Source: Anaerolineales bacterium (lineage in GTDB: Bacteria; Chloroflexota; Anaerolineae; Anaerolineales; Villigracilaceae). From it: DNA of 61,694 nucleotides. A program made the translations under genes and the position numbers. The notes beneath the pieces are model-generated. The model was not told the DNA's origin and searched no databases. It was given only the letters and a program-made list of their open reading frames with translations. Where the stretch lies: assembly GCA_016934715.1 (NCBI GenBank), contig JAFGSI010000051.1, forward strand, positions 1 through 61,694. The letters are read 5' to 3'. Shown one piece after another: positions 17,304 through 26,076 of this stretch (positions are counted from its first letter, which is position 1; the number at the start of each line of letters is the position of its first letter).

Positions 17304-17436
17304 ATGCGGGGTGGATCGGTGCAATTGTGCACCACCTGCTAGATTAACCGTACGGGATGTTCCATTGTAAGTTGGCCTGTGGCAAGAAGGGGATCGTTCC
17401 CCCGGGTCCGCATTTTGAATTGCACAGGAGTTTCCC

Positions 17437-17922
17437 ATGTGCGAGACAAGCGAACGGAAGCCGCCCCGCGGCTGGCTGAAATTTCTCTTCAAGGTCCCGG
17501 TCTATGTGGCACGTATGGGTTTTGCTGGCTGGGAACGCCTGATCGGGGTGGAGTGGATGCTGCTGACGACTGTCGGGCGCAAGTCCGGTAAGAAGCGCTC
17601 TTCGATGGTGGATGTGCTCGTTCACGATCGGGCGACGGACACGTATTACATTGAGGTCGGCTTCGGCGTGCGCTCGGATTGGTACCGTAACATCCAGGCC
17701 AGCCCGACCTTTGTGGCGCAGGTCGGGCGGCGCACGTTCCGCGCCACTGCCGAGGAACTCCCGGCCGAGCGGACCGCCGATGTAATGGTTGACTGCTTCC
17801 GCCGTCAGCCGAAGTACTTCAGACGGGTGATGAAGATGGTCGGTATCACGTTCTCAACCGAAGAGGAACTGCGAAGAATGGCACCCCGGTGGTTGCTGCT
17901 GGCCATCCATCCACAGGAATGA
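17437..17922 (+). CDS. Nitroreductase/DUF385 family F420(H2)-dependent oxidoreductase
   Basis: This 161-residue split-barrel protein belongs to the Ddn/DUF385 group. The diagnostic stretch is L-L-T-T-V-G-R-K-S-G-K-K-R-S (about 47-60), where basic residues bind the phosphate and tail of the deazaflavin cofactor, followed by G-F-G-V-R-S-D-W-Y-R-N (about 75-85). Family members reduce quinones or nitro compounds with F420H2. The Shine-Dalgarno AGGAG lies 6 bases before the ATG. It sits between tetR and the ABC-2 exporter, suggesting a detoxification or export response. F420 biosynthesis genes are not in the window. Confidence 0.88.
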   Translation: MCETSERKPPRGWLKFLFKVPVYVARMGFAGWERLIGVEWMLLTTVGRKSGKKRSSMVDVLVHDRATDTYYIEVGFGVRSDWYRNIQASPTFVAQVGRRTFRATAEELPAERTADVMVDCFRRQPKYFRRVMKMVGITFSTEEELRRMAPRWLLLAIHPQE

Positions 17923-17994
17923 TCCCCGCAGGGATACGCAGGACATCTTTGAACCAATTCCTCCATCGTGCAATTCGAGAGAAACGATACAACC

Positions 17995-18930
17995 ATGACC
18001 GACATTGCTCTCCAGACCGAACACCTTTGCAAGCGCTTCGGTTCCCAGGTTGCCGTGGACGACCTGTCGCTCGAAGTCCGGGCGGGGGAGATCTTCGGTT
18101 TCCTCGGCCCCAACGGCGCCGGTAAGACCACCTCCATCTTGATGATGTGTGGCCTGCTCAAGCCGGACTCCGGGCGGGTGCTGGTCGAGGGGTTGCCGAT
18201 CGACACCGCAGACTCCGCGGCGCGCCTGCGGGTAGGCGTCTGCCCGCAGGAAACGATCCTGTGGGACAGATTGACCTGCCTCGAGCAGCTGGAGTTCGTC
18301 GGGGAAATGTATGGGCTGAGGCGCAGAGCCGCCCGCCAGCGCAGTGCCGAACTGCTCGAAACCCTTGGGCTGGCCGAACGCGGCCGCAGCCTGGCCGGAA
18401 GGCTTTCCGGCGGGATGCGCCGCCGCCTGAACCTGGCCCTGGCCCTGGTCCACGACCCGCAAATCATCGTGCTCGACGAGCCTGAGGCTGGCCTGGATCC
18501 TCAGAGCCGGGTGCTGGTCCGCGAGTATATCCGCTCGCTGCGTAGCCGAAAGACGGTCATCCTGACCACCCACAACATGGACGAGGCCGAGCGCCTGGCC
18601 GACCGGGTGGCGATCGTCGATCGTGGCCGCCTGCTGAAGGTTGATAGGCCCGAGGCACTCAAGCGTTCCGTCGGGGAGGGCGAGGTGGTGGAGATCGAAG
18701 TGGACCGGATCGAGGCCCTGACCGCCCTGCGCCTGCTGGCGGACCTGGCTCCGAATGCGAGCATCGTCAACCACTCGATCGTGGTTCGCGGGCCCGAGGT
18801 CGCCCCCCTGTTGCCCGATCTGCTGCAGGCGCTGCGCGCTGGAGGCGCCGAGATCCGCGACATCCATCTGCGCTCCAGATCACTGGAGGACGTCTTCATC
18901 TCCCTGACCGGGAAGAGGCTGCGGGAATGA
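17995..18930 (+). CDS. ABC transporter ATP-binding protein (ABC-2 exporter)
   Basis: This 311-residue ATPase has Walker A G-P-N-G-A-G-K-T-T near 40, signature L-S-G-G-M-R-R-R near 140, Walker B I-I-V-L-D-E-P-E-A-G-L-D with catalytic Glu, and the switch histidine in T-T-H-N-M-D-E-A. The C-terminal 80 residues form the DrrA/CcmA-type extension. An in-frame GTG at 17968 would add nine residues not typical of the family; the ATG at 17995 gives the usual T-x-x-A-L-Q start. The stop overlaps the permease start (ATGA). A drug or antibiotic exporter is likely. Confidence 0.92.
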   Translation: MTDIALQTEHLCKRFGSQVAVDDLSLEVRAGEIFGFLGPNGAGKTTSILMMCGLLKPDSGRVLVEGLPIDTADSAARLRVGVCPQETILWDRLTCLEQLEFVGEMYGLRRRAARQRSAELLETLGLAERGRSLAGRLSGGMRRRLNLALALVHDPQIIVLDEPEAGLDPQSRVLVREYIRSLRSRKTVILTTHNMDEAERLADRVAIVDRGRLLKVDRPEALKRSVGEGEVVEIEVDRIEALTALRLLADLAPNASIVNHSIVVRGPEVAPLLPDLLQALRAGGAEIRDIHLRSRSLEDVFISLTGKRLRE

Positions 18931-20099
18931 GATTGCTGAGCGTTTTTCTAAAATGCGTGCGTGAGCAGCAGCGCGATAAATGGCTGATCGGCTTGAGCCT
19001 GGCCTTTGCTCCGTTGTTCGTGCTGCTCTATTACCTGATGACCGGTGGGACCGGCTCGACATCCTACGCCTTGCTGGTCTTGAACCAGGATGTGCCTGCT
19101 GCCCGGGCCGAAGGCACAGTTCTCTCCGCCGGGGAAGAGATGGTGCAAGGGCTGCGCGAGATGGCCTATCCGAATGGCGACCCACTGTTGCGGATCACGT
19201 TGGTGGATGACCGGACGGTGGCCGAGGCCCGCCTGCACAACCGCGAAGCCGCTGCCCTGATCATCATCCCGGAGGGTTTTTCGGCCGCCTTGCTGGCATG
19301 GCAGGCGGGAGACACGTGCGCCGGGTCCGACCTGGTCTTCGTCGGCGACCTCTCGAATCCATACTACACCGTGGCGGCAGTCATGGCCATGACCGTGGCT
19401 GACAACTACGTCACTTTGACCAGCGGGGCAGAGCGGCCGGTGAATCTGGTGGAGGCCCCGCTCGGAGCCTCGGAGGCGCGCTCCGAATTTGAGATCTACG
19501 TGCCGGGGCTGCTGATCATGGCGGTCGTCCTGCTCGTCTTCCAGGCAGCCATGACCCCGGCGCGCGACATCGAGTCTGGCGTCCTGCGCCGCCTGCGTCT
19601 GACACGCGTCTCGTCCTTTGAATACCTGGCTGGGACCTCGCTCTGGCTGGCCTTGGTGGCGGTGCTTTCACTGTTATTGACCTTCGCCGTGGCGGTGGCT
19701 TGCGGCTTCCAGAGCCGGGGAGCTTTATGGATTGCCGTCCTGGTCGGTGTGCTGACCAGTTTCTCGATTATCGGCATTGGGCTGATCGTGGCTTGCTTCT
19801 CGAAAACGGTCGCGCAGGCCTTTATCATCGCCAATTTCCCGCTTGGCTTCTTGATGTTCCTGACCGGGGGGGCCTTTCCGCTGCCGCGCCCGGTGCTCTT
19901 CAGCCTGTTCGGGCACGCTGTCAGCTATGCTGACATCCTTCCGCCCACGCATGCCGTGATCGCCCTCAACAAGGTCTTTACGTTGGGCGCCAGGTTCGCC
20001 GATGTGCTCTACGAGCTAACCGCCCTGGTCTTGCTCACGACGCTTTACTTCGCTGCTGGGGTCTGGCTGTTCCAGCGTACGCAGATGAAAAGGGGATAG
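18927..20099 (+). CDS. ABC-2 type transporter permease
   Basis: This 390-residue permease has the YhgE/DrrB-like long form: one N-terminal helix (about 18-40), a large extracytoplasmic domain of about 150 residues (about 45-190), and five C-terminal helices. The cytoplasmic coupling stretch D-I-E-S-G-V-L-R-R-L-R-L-T-R (about 215) is typical of ABC-2 permeases. It is translationally coupled to the ATPase by a 4-base overlap. With the TetR gene and F420-type oxidoreductase it forms a probable regulated export operon. Confidence 0.9.
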   Translation: MRLLSVFLKCVREQQRDKWLIGLSLAFAPLFVLLYYLMTGGTGSTSYALLVLNQDVPAARAEGTVLSAGEEMVQGLREMAYPNGDPLLRITLVDDRTVAEARLHNREAAALIIIPEGFSAALLAWQAGDTCAGSDLVFVGDLSNPYYTVAAVMAMTVADNYVTLTSGAERPVNLVEAPLGASEARSEFEIYVPGLLIMAVVLLVFQAAMTPARDIESGVLRRLRLTRVSSFEYLAGTSLWLALVAVLSLLLTFAVAVACGFQSRGALWIAVLVGVLTSFSIIGIGLIVACFSKTVAQAFIIANFPLGFLMFLTGGAFPLPRPVLFSLFGHAVSYADILPPTHAVIALNKVFTLGARFADVLYELTALVLLTTLYFAAGVWLFQRTQMKRG

Positions 20100-20150
20100 A
20101 AAATTGGAAAATCCAGCCGTCCCATTGGGTCGTAAGGAACGCCTCACTCG

Positions 20151-20360
20151 ATCCCCTCTCTTTCCTTGATCGTCAAAGATCACGACGAAGCGAGCGCCTT
20201 CTTCACCGAATTCATTGCGCTTCATCGAGCAGCCGCGCCGGGAACCTTTCGGAATCGAGCCCGGTCCGCCGCGCAGCCTGAGCTACGCTCGCGGGACCCC
20301 CGGTCAGTACGGAATCAGCTACGAACAGCTGGTCGAACAGTGGCGCGGGAGGAACCGGGG
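20151..20360 (+). pseudogene. Possible remnant of a VOC/glyoxalase-type gene
   Basis: Between the permease stop (20099) and the next gene (20581) a short frame reads L-S-L-I-V-K-D-H-D-E-A-S-A-F-F-T-E, close to the opening strand and helix of VOC-superfamily proteins. The similarity ends after about 25 residues, and a different frame continues with coding-like composition to a stop near 20380. No complete gene can be built. The rest of this interval is described under the lipoprotein promoter entry. Confidence 0.3.
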
Positions 20361-20463
20361 TAGGCAGACCTACACTTGATTTATCATGGAGGGGCTCGAC
20401 CGCATCCAGATGTGTCCATCGTCCAGACAGGAACCCAGGGGAAAAGCTCCTGCTCTTTGACTG

Positions 20464-20544
20464 TATAATGATATTGTCGATCAAGGCGAACCAATCGGGA
20501 GCAGCGCAGACGAATATCCAGTCACAACATCAAAAGTTCGCCTT
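20464..20544 (+). promoter_or_regulatory. Possible -10 and structured 5' leader of the lipoprotein gene
   Basis: A TATAAT at 20464-20469 has no convincing -35. Downstream, AAGGCGAAC (20483-20491) is a perfect complement of GTTCGCCTT (20536-20544), so a transcript starting here would carry a 9-bp stem about 35 bases before the lipoprotein start. Confidence 0.35.
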
Positions 20545-20580
20545 TGTTGAACGCACCGAACAGCCGAAAGGAGGAGTCTT

Positions 20581-21192
20581 ATGCGTTCAATCCTTAGGAT
20601 CATTCTTGTTATTCTCGTTGTTCTCGTTGTAGGTCTGTCGATCACCGCCTGTACACTGCCGACCGAAGAAGCCCCTACCCTGGACCCTGACAGCGGGGCG
20701 ACGCCTACCCCGACGCCCACGCCTTTCTTGGGATCTCCGGGGGAAGAGTCGTCGGAGCCCAGCCCCTGCCAGGGCCTGCGTGGTGAGATCGAGGTCCGCG
20801 TCCTGGTTGGGCCGGCGGATGTCGTCGGTCTGGAGCCTGTTGCCATCGGCACTGCCCCGTTCAGCGTGGTCTCGAGTGAGCCTCCCTTCGTGATTCAGGG
20901 CGGCGGGGCGATCGAATACTATGACGTTCTCGTTGAGGAATGGGGCACTTACGAAGTCAGCATGGACCTCCTGCTAAGCATCGGCGGGGAATGCGTCGTC
21001 GAGGAGAATCAGGTGTATCTGGACCTGCAGATCAACATTGCCGGGACCCAGCTGGTCATCGTGACAGCCGAAGGGTTCAGCGGCGAGTATCCCTGGACCG
21101 GGGAATATACCTTTCCCTGGCGTTTCCCGGCGGTCTCGGGGGCCTCGGCCTCTGGAGAGGGTTGGGAGTTCGTCCTGTTGTTGGCCGATTGA
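20581..21192 (+). CDS. Lipoprotein of unknown function with Thr-Pro linker
   Basis: This 203-residue protein has a lipoprotein signal peptide with lipobox S-I-T-A-C (Cys24). The following stalk contains a T-P-T-P-T-P-T-P run and acidic residues (about 25-62). The remainder (about 65-203) is rich in beta-strand-forming residues and acidic overall, suggesting a small extracellular beta-domain; two cysteines (about 62 and 138) could form a disulphide. The start is supported by GGAGGAG just upstream. No known family is apparent. Confidence 0.75.
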   Translation: MRSILRIILVILVVLVVGLSITACTLPTEEAPTLDPDSGATPTPTPTPFLGSPGEESSEPSPCQGLRGEIEVRVLVGPADVVGLEPVAIGTAPFSVVSSEPPFVIQGGGAIEYYDVLVEEWGTYEVSMDLLLSIGGECVVEENQVYLDLQINIAGTQLVIVTAEGFSGEYPWTGEYTFPWRFPAVSGASASGEGWEFVLLLAD

Positions 21193-21211
21193 AGCCGCTT
21201 GAATCCATGCA

Positions 21212-21250
21212 ACTTCGCCTGGCGAATCTGTGCCAGGCGAAGTGCTTTTT
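21212..21250 (+). terminator. Intrinsic terminator after the lipoprotein gene
   Basis: A perfect 12-bp stem (21212-21223 with 21232-21243), with an 8-base loop, is followed two bases later by five T. It ends the lipoprotein transcript 19 bases after the stop codon. Confidence 0.85.
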
Positions 21251-21278
21251 GATACAATAGGGAATTAAGCGAGCGATC

Positions 21279-21965
21279 ATGGAAATCCAGCGAAAAACCT
21301 GGAACGAAAGACAACAGTCCCTACGGCGGGTCCTTTCCCGCCCGGAGGACCATGCCCTGGCCACCGAGGGCTTCCTGTGCCAACAGGCCATGCACCATGC
21401 CAGCGAGATGGCCAGGGCAGGATTGTACTCCTTTGAGGACGCTGTCTGGGATGGGCTGGGCGACGCCGATGCCCGCTGCATCCCGCCGAAATTCGAGCAT
21501 TCCATTATCTGGTGCATCTGGCACCTGACCCGCATTGAGGATGTGACCATGAACCTGCTGCTGGCCGGGACTCCGCAGTTGTTCCTGCAGGACGGCTGGG
21601 TCGACTGCCTGGGAGTCCCTAACCGCGACACCGGCAACGGGATGGAGGCCGCTGACATCACCCATCTCAGCACCGGGGTCGACATTTCCACGCTGCGGGC
21701 TTACCGCCAGGCCGTCGGCCGGCGGACGCGCCAGATCGTTCAGGGACTCCCGGCGAACGAGATGAAACTACGGATCGATCCCGACTGGCTCCTGCAGGGT
21801 ATAGACCAGGGTGCGGTGCATGAGAAAGGGCGTTATGTCTTCGCCTGCTGGGGCGGGCGTACGAAGGCCGAGTTGCTGCGGATGCCGCCGACACGGCATA
21901 CAATGGTCCACTTGAACGAGGCGCTGCGCATCAGGCAGATGGTTTACCGCCAGAGGCAGGCATGA
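21279..21965 (+). CDS. DinB superfamily protein
   Basis: This 228-residue helical protein has the DinB/DfsB four-helix metal-binding pattern. One conserved His lies in the second helix (I-I-W-C-I-W-H-L-T-R-I-E-D, about 90) and others in the last helix (P-T-R-H-T-M-V-H-L-N-E-A, about 205-213). Superfamily members include bacillithiol and mycothiol transferases and maleylpyruvate isomerase; the exact reaction here is unknown. Its stop codon overlaps the start of the downstream diguanylate cyclase, an unexpected coupling. A possible -10 (TACAAT) lies just after the upstream terminator. Confidence 0.8.
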   Translation: MEIQRKTWNERQQSLRRVLSRPEDHALATEGFLCQQAMHHASEMARAGLYSFEDAVWDGLGDADARCIPPKFEHSIIWCIWHLTRIEDVTMNLLLAGTPQLFLQDGWVDCLGVPNRDTGNGMEAADITHLSTGVDISTLRAYRQAVGRRTRQIVQGLPANEMKLRIDPDWLLQGIDQGAVHEKGRYVFACWGGRTKAELLRMPPTRHTMVHLNEALRIRQMVYRQRQA

Positions 21966-24592
21966 TCTTTCTTGATATGAGGACCGTGATCCTCGGCTAT
22001 ACTGTCAGCACCAGTATCTGCGCGGCCGTGATCGCGGTCCTGTGGCTCCAGAATCGCAGGCATTATTCCGGCCTTGGTTTCTGGCTGGCTAATTTCGTGA
22101 TACAGGTCATCGCCTCGCTGCTGATTTCTTTACGGGGATTTATACCGGACCTCCTGTCCATGACGGTTGCGAATGGCCTGGTCATCGGGGGAACCATTCT
22201 TCAATACATTGGGCTGGAACATTTCCTGGAGAAACGTGGCGCCCAGGTTCAGAACCTCCTCTTGATTTTAGCTTTCCTTTCCCTGCACGCATATTTCGTT
22301 CATGTGCAACCCAGCCTGCAGGCACGCACCATTCTCCTTTCGCTTACCCTGCTGGCGGTTGGCGTTCAGGGCGCGTGGCTCATGCTGTTCCGGGTCGAGC
22401 CAGGAATACGCACGATCACACGCTGGGCTGGGATCGCGTTCATCGGATATTGTCTGGCCAGCCTCGTGCGCATTGGCATCGACCTGGTCATTCCTCCGCA
22501 GAACGATTTCTTCTCCTCCAACACCTATGACACCCTGGTGGTTCTGACGTACCAGATGCTCGTCATCATCATGACCTTCAGCCTGTTCTTGATGGTCAAC
22601 CAGCGTCTGTTTCGCGAACTGGAAGAGGACATCGCCGTCCGCGAACAGGCTGAAGGGGCGTTGTGGCGGAGTGAAGATAAATTTGCCAAGGCATTCCACA
22701 CCAGTCCGGATTCGATCCTCATCACGCGCCTGAGCGACGGACGCCTGGTGGAAATGAACGAGGGCTTTTCCTGCCTGTCAGGATATGGGCGGGAAGAGGC
22801 CCTGGGCAAAACGACCCTGGATCTGGGTCTTTGGGTGGAGGAGCGCGATCGGGAGGACTTTATCGCCGCCTTGTGCGAGCACCAGGTCGTGCGTGATCGA
22901 GAATACAAATTCCGGGTCAAATCCGGGGCGATCCTGTGCTGTTTGTGTTCCGGGGAGATCATCCAGCTGGACAAGGAAAGCCACATCATCTCGGTGGTCC
23001 GCGATATCACGGCCCGCAAGCAGACGGAAGAAAGGCTGTACCGCCAAAACGAGATCCTGATGGCTCTGCAAGATACCACACTCGACCTGCTTTCCGAACT
23101 GGATCTGGACACCTTGCTGGAGAATATCGTGAAACGGGCTGGGCTGCTGATGAGCACGACCGCCGGCTATTTGGACCTGATCGAACCGGAGACCGGACAG
23201 CTCAAACCGCGAGTTGGGTTGGGCGCGCTGGGCGAGTCTCTCGATCATCCGGTCGGACCTGGTGAGGGTGTCGCCGGGACCGTCTGGCAGACAGGCCAGC
23301 CTTTGGTCGTCAATGACTACGATCGCTGGGGAGGGCGGCTGGATAGTTTCAGCAAGAACATGGTTGGCGCGGTGATCGGGGTGCCGATGATCTCAGGCGA
23401 TAGGGTGCTGGGGGTCCTGGGCCTGGCACAGGAGGCTGCAACAGGAAAGGTGTTCATCCAGGAGGATGTCGAGCTGCTGACCCGCTTTGCACACCTGGCG
23501 ATGATGGCCATTGAAAATGCCCGGCTGTATGCGGCCGCCCAGCAGGAACTGGCTGACCGCAAGCGCGCCGAGGAGATCATCCGCCTGCGTTTGCGCCTGT
23601 GGGAATCTTCCGCCGTGCAACCGCTCGGGGCATTGATGCAAAATGCGCTCGATGAAATCGAGAAGATCACCCACAGTTCGATTGGTTTCTATCACTTTGT
23701 CCAGGATGATCAGCGAACGATTTCCCTGCAGGTGTGGTCCACCCGGACCCTGGCCGAATATTGCCAGGCCGAGGGGCGCGGGCTGCATTATTCTATCGAT
23801 GAAGCCGGGGTGTGGGTCGATTGCGTCCGCCAGCGCAAGCCGGTCATTCACAACGATTACGCCTCCCTGCCGCACCGCAAGGGTCTGCCGGAGGGGCATG
23901 CCGCATTGATCCGTGAACTGGTCGTCCCGACGATGCGTGACGGCCGGGTGGTGGCCATCCTCGGAGTGGGGAACAAACCGAGCGATTATGACGATAAGGA
24001 TGTCGAGTTGGTCGCTTATATTGCCGACATTATCTGGGGGATCGTCGAGCGGAAACAGGCCGAGGACCAGATCCGGCAGTTGAACAGTCGGCTGGAGCAC
24101 CTGGCTATGACGGATGACCTGACCGGCCTGCCGAATCGTCGTGCGTTCTTTGGCCATTGTGAGGAGGAGTTCATGCGGGCTCAGCGCTACCGGGTCCCAT
24201 TCTCGCTGCTGATCATGGATATCGACGAGTTCAAACTGATCAACGATACCTTCGGGCACGATGCGGGTGACCGGATGCTGCAATGCCTCGCCAATACGCT
24301 GCGGAAAAATATCCGAGAGATCGACCGCATCGGCCGGCTGGGCGGAGAGGAATTCGGCGTCCTGCTGCCGAACACGAAGAAAGAAGAGGCCGCCCACCTG
24401 GCTGAGCGGCTGCGGCAGGCGGTCGAAGCACAACACTGCACAAATGGGGATCTGGAAATGCGCGTGACCGTCAGCGTCGGCGTAGCGACCTGCGAGCACG
24501 TCGAGAATCTCGAGGCGGTCGTCAAGGGCGCCGACCGGGCCCTGTACCGGGCCAAGGACCGGGGGCGCAACCAGGTGGTTGTCTTTGAATGA
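21962..24592 (+). CDS. Membrane sensor diguanylate cyclase (TM-PAS-GAF-GAF-GGDEF)
   Basis: This 876-residue protein should make cyclic di-GMP from two GTP in response to a signal. An N-terminal region of about seven helices (1-220) precedes a PAS domain (about 235-350), two GAF domains (about 375-520 and 545-700) and a GGDEF domain (about 715-870). The active site is G-G-E-E-F at 794-798. An inhibitory RxxD site (R-E-I-D) lies exactly five residues before it, so product feedback is likely. The L-T-G-L-P-N-R-R motif and G-H-D-A-G-D are intact. It is translationally coupled to the DinB gene. Confidence 0.93.
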   Translation: MIFLDMRTVILGYTVSTSICAAVIAVLWLQNRRHYSGLGFWLANFVIQVIASLLISLRGFIPDLLSMTVANGLVIGGTILQYIGLEHFLEKRGAQVQNLLLILAFLSLHAYFVHVQPSLQARTILLSLTLLAVGVQGAWLMLFRVEPGIRTITRWAGIAFIGYCLASLVRIGIDLVIPPQNDFFSSNTYDTLVVLTYQMLVIIMTFSLFLMVNQRLFRELEEDIAVREQAEGALWRSEDKFAKAFHTSPDSILITRLSDGRLVEMNEGFSCLSGYGREEALGKTTLDLGLWVEERDREDFIAALCEHQVVRDREYKFRVKSGAILCCLCSGEIIQLDKESHIISVVRDITARKQTEERLYRQNEILMALQDTTLDLLSELDLDTLLENIVKRAGLLMSTTAGYLDLIEPETGQLKPRVGLGALGESLDHPVGPGEGVAGTVWQTGQPLVVNDYDRWGGRLDSFSKNMVGAVIGVPMISGDRVLGVLGLAQEAATGKVFIQEDVELLTRFAHLAMMAIENARLYAAAQQELADRKRAEEIIRLRLRLWESSAVQPLGALMQNALDEIEKITHSSIGFYHFVQDDQRTISLQVWSTRTLAEYCQAEGRGLHYSIDEAGVWVDCVRQRKPVIHNDYASLPHRKGLPEGHAALIRELVVPTMRDGRVVAILGVGNKPSDYDDKDVELVAYIADIIWGIVERKQAEDQIRQLNSRLEHLAMTDDLTGLPNRRAFFGHCEEEFMRAQRYRVPFSLLIMDIDEFKLINDTFGHDAGDRMLQCLANTLRKNIREIDRIGRLGGEEFGVLLPNTKKEEAAHLAERLRQAVEAQHCTNGDLEMRVTVSVGVATCEHVENLEAVVKGADRALYRAKDRGRNQVVVFE

Positions 24593-24652
24593 AAAGCATC
24601 CCGAGCCGCGGGGGGTGCAGAGCTGCTCCCAGAGATCTTCGTCGATCCGACC

Positions 24653-25558
24653 CTAAGAAGTGTGGCGGGAGATGAATGCGCCGATCCTGGCCATTGCCTG
24701 ACGGGCCTCAGGGATCAGGGTGTAGGCAAACTGCCATTCATGCTGCATGCCGTCCCAGATTTCCAGTTCCAAGGACATGCCGTCCACTTTGGCCTTCTCG
24801 GAAAACCGCCGCGCGTCAGACAGGAGCATCTCTTCTGAACCGACCTGGATCAGCGTCGGGGGCAGACCGCGCAGGTTGGCGTACAACGGCGAGGCAAGTG
24901 GATCACGCGGGTCTTCGCCGTTCAGATACATCTCCATCCCCTTTTTTATCTTCCAGTACTCCAGCATCACATCCCGTCTGGCATGCGTCTTCCAGGTCTC
25001 ACCGCCCAGGGTCAGATCGGTTACCGGGGAGAGACAAACGACTGCCGCCGGGAGCGGTTGGCCGGTCTCGCGCAGGGAGAGCGCCAGGCTCAGGGCCAGG
25101 GTCCCACCAGCCGAGTCCCCGGCGACGACGATGGACTCCGGCGAATATTTCCCGGCCTCCAGCAGCCACTGGTAGGCGGCCTGGACATCTTCAAGCCCAT
25201 TGGGAAAGGGGTGCTCGGGGGATAACCGATAATCAATGATCAGGGCGCACCCGCCGCACGCGAATGCGAGGTTGGCTGCCAGGGAGCGGTGGGAATTGAT
25301 CGAACCTGAATAAAAGACGCCACCATGAAGATAAAGGACACAGATGGCAGCTCCTGCGCTGTCCGGCAGTACCCACTCGGCTGGAACGCCGTTCGCAGTG
25401 ACCGGAACACATTCTGCAGGTCTCAGCCGGCCGAAGGACCTGGCCATTGCTTCGGCGCTCGCCCGTTCGCGCTGGATGTCAAGCCTCTGATCCGCGCGCT
25501 TGAACGTGTTCTTAGCCCTCAGGAATCCCGTGATAACCTTGCTTCTCAAGCTGGGCAC
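24653..25558 (-). CDS. Alpha/beta hydrolase, hormone-sensitive lipase family
   Basis: This 301-residue esterase has the HSL-family H-G-G oxyanion motif (78-80), the nucleophile elbow G-D-S-A-G-G with Ser149, a candidate acid Asp near 250 in the L-L-S-D-A-R segment, and the catalytic His in M-Q-H-E-W near 275. It should hydrolyse short-chain esters in the cytoplasm. An upstream ATG at 25648 is in frame, but GGAGG six bases before the GTG at 25558 and the loss of similarity upstream favour the GTG. It converges with the cyclase gene. Confidence 0.88.
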   Translation of the reverse strand: MPSLRSKVITGFLRAKNTFKRADQRLDIQRERASAEAMARSFGRLRPAECVPVTANGVPAEWVLPDSAGAAICVLYLHGGVFYSGSINSHRSLAANLAFACGGCALIIDYRLSPEHPFPNGLEDVQAAYQWLLEAGKYSPESIVVAGDSAGGTLALSLALSLRETGQPLPAAVVCLSPVTDLTLGGETWKTHARRDVMLEYWKIKKGMEMYLNGEDPRDPLASPLYANLRGLPPTLIQVGSEEMLLSDARRFSEKAKVDGMSLELEIWDGMQHEWQFAYTLIPEARQAMARIGAFISRHTS

Positions 25559-26031
25559 AGACTGCCTCCAATCCTTCCCTGTTGCGCCTGGTCTTGTGGG
25601 GTGGGCGCTCCTCACGACAGAAAATTTCGACGGAGATCGCATCTCCATTCTTGTCCAGAGCGAATTCGAATGTTTGCAACCCTGAACGAGCGCTGACCAT
25701 ATTTACCTTCGAGCCGGGAGAGGGCGGCAGTCTCCAGTATCCAGAAGGCGTTGCAGGGTGTGCCGATGGGCGGTCTCGAATGGCTGTTCCTGCGGGATGC
25801 GAAGATCTGGCTCCCCGCCTGTCCTCTTCCAGCTTTCCCCGGTGACCGGGTGGATGGCGCCGGCGAAAGGGAAAAGTACCTGGAAAACCTCCTGGAGGAT
25901 AGCCAGATCGATACTGTGCCTGCCACTGCCCGTCGTCGCGTCTTTTTTCTTGCCTGGTCCAACAGGTTGATCACGACGGCCTGGCGGATCGCGGGTGCCA
26001 AGGCGTGCGCCATGTTTGTACTCCCTGCCAT
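25559..26031 (-). other. Gene-free interval, possibly with gene relics
   Basis: No intact gene is supported here. On the minus strand a frame begins M-A-H-A-L-A-P-A-I-R-Q-A-V-V near 26013, which looks like the N-terminal helix of an HTH protein or transposase. A different frame carries I-L-Q-E-V-F-Q-V-L-F-P-F-A-G-A-I-H-P further on. They could be parts of one frameshifted relic, but the match is too short to assign. Confidence 0.25.
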
Positions 26032-26071
26032 AAAAAATCCTGCTGGTCGCATGGATACGCGACCAGCAGGA
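26032..26071 (-). terminator. Intrinsic terminator of the second ABC exporter operon
   Basis: On the minus strand a perfect 13-bp stem (26059-26071 with 26038-26050), with an 8-base loop, is followed immediately by six T (26037-26032). It lies five bases after the stop of the ABC gene at 26077. Confidence 0.92.
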
Positions 26072-26076
26072 GGATC

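Noticed and set aside
25559-26031. A transposase gene next to the ABC operon
   Set aside because: Only two short fragments in different frames look transposase-like; no terminal inverted repeats or catalytic motif were found.
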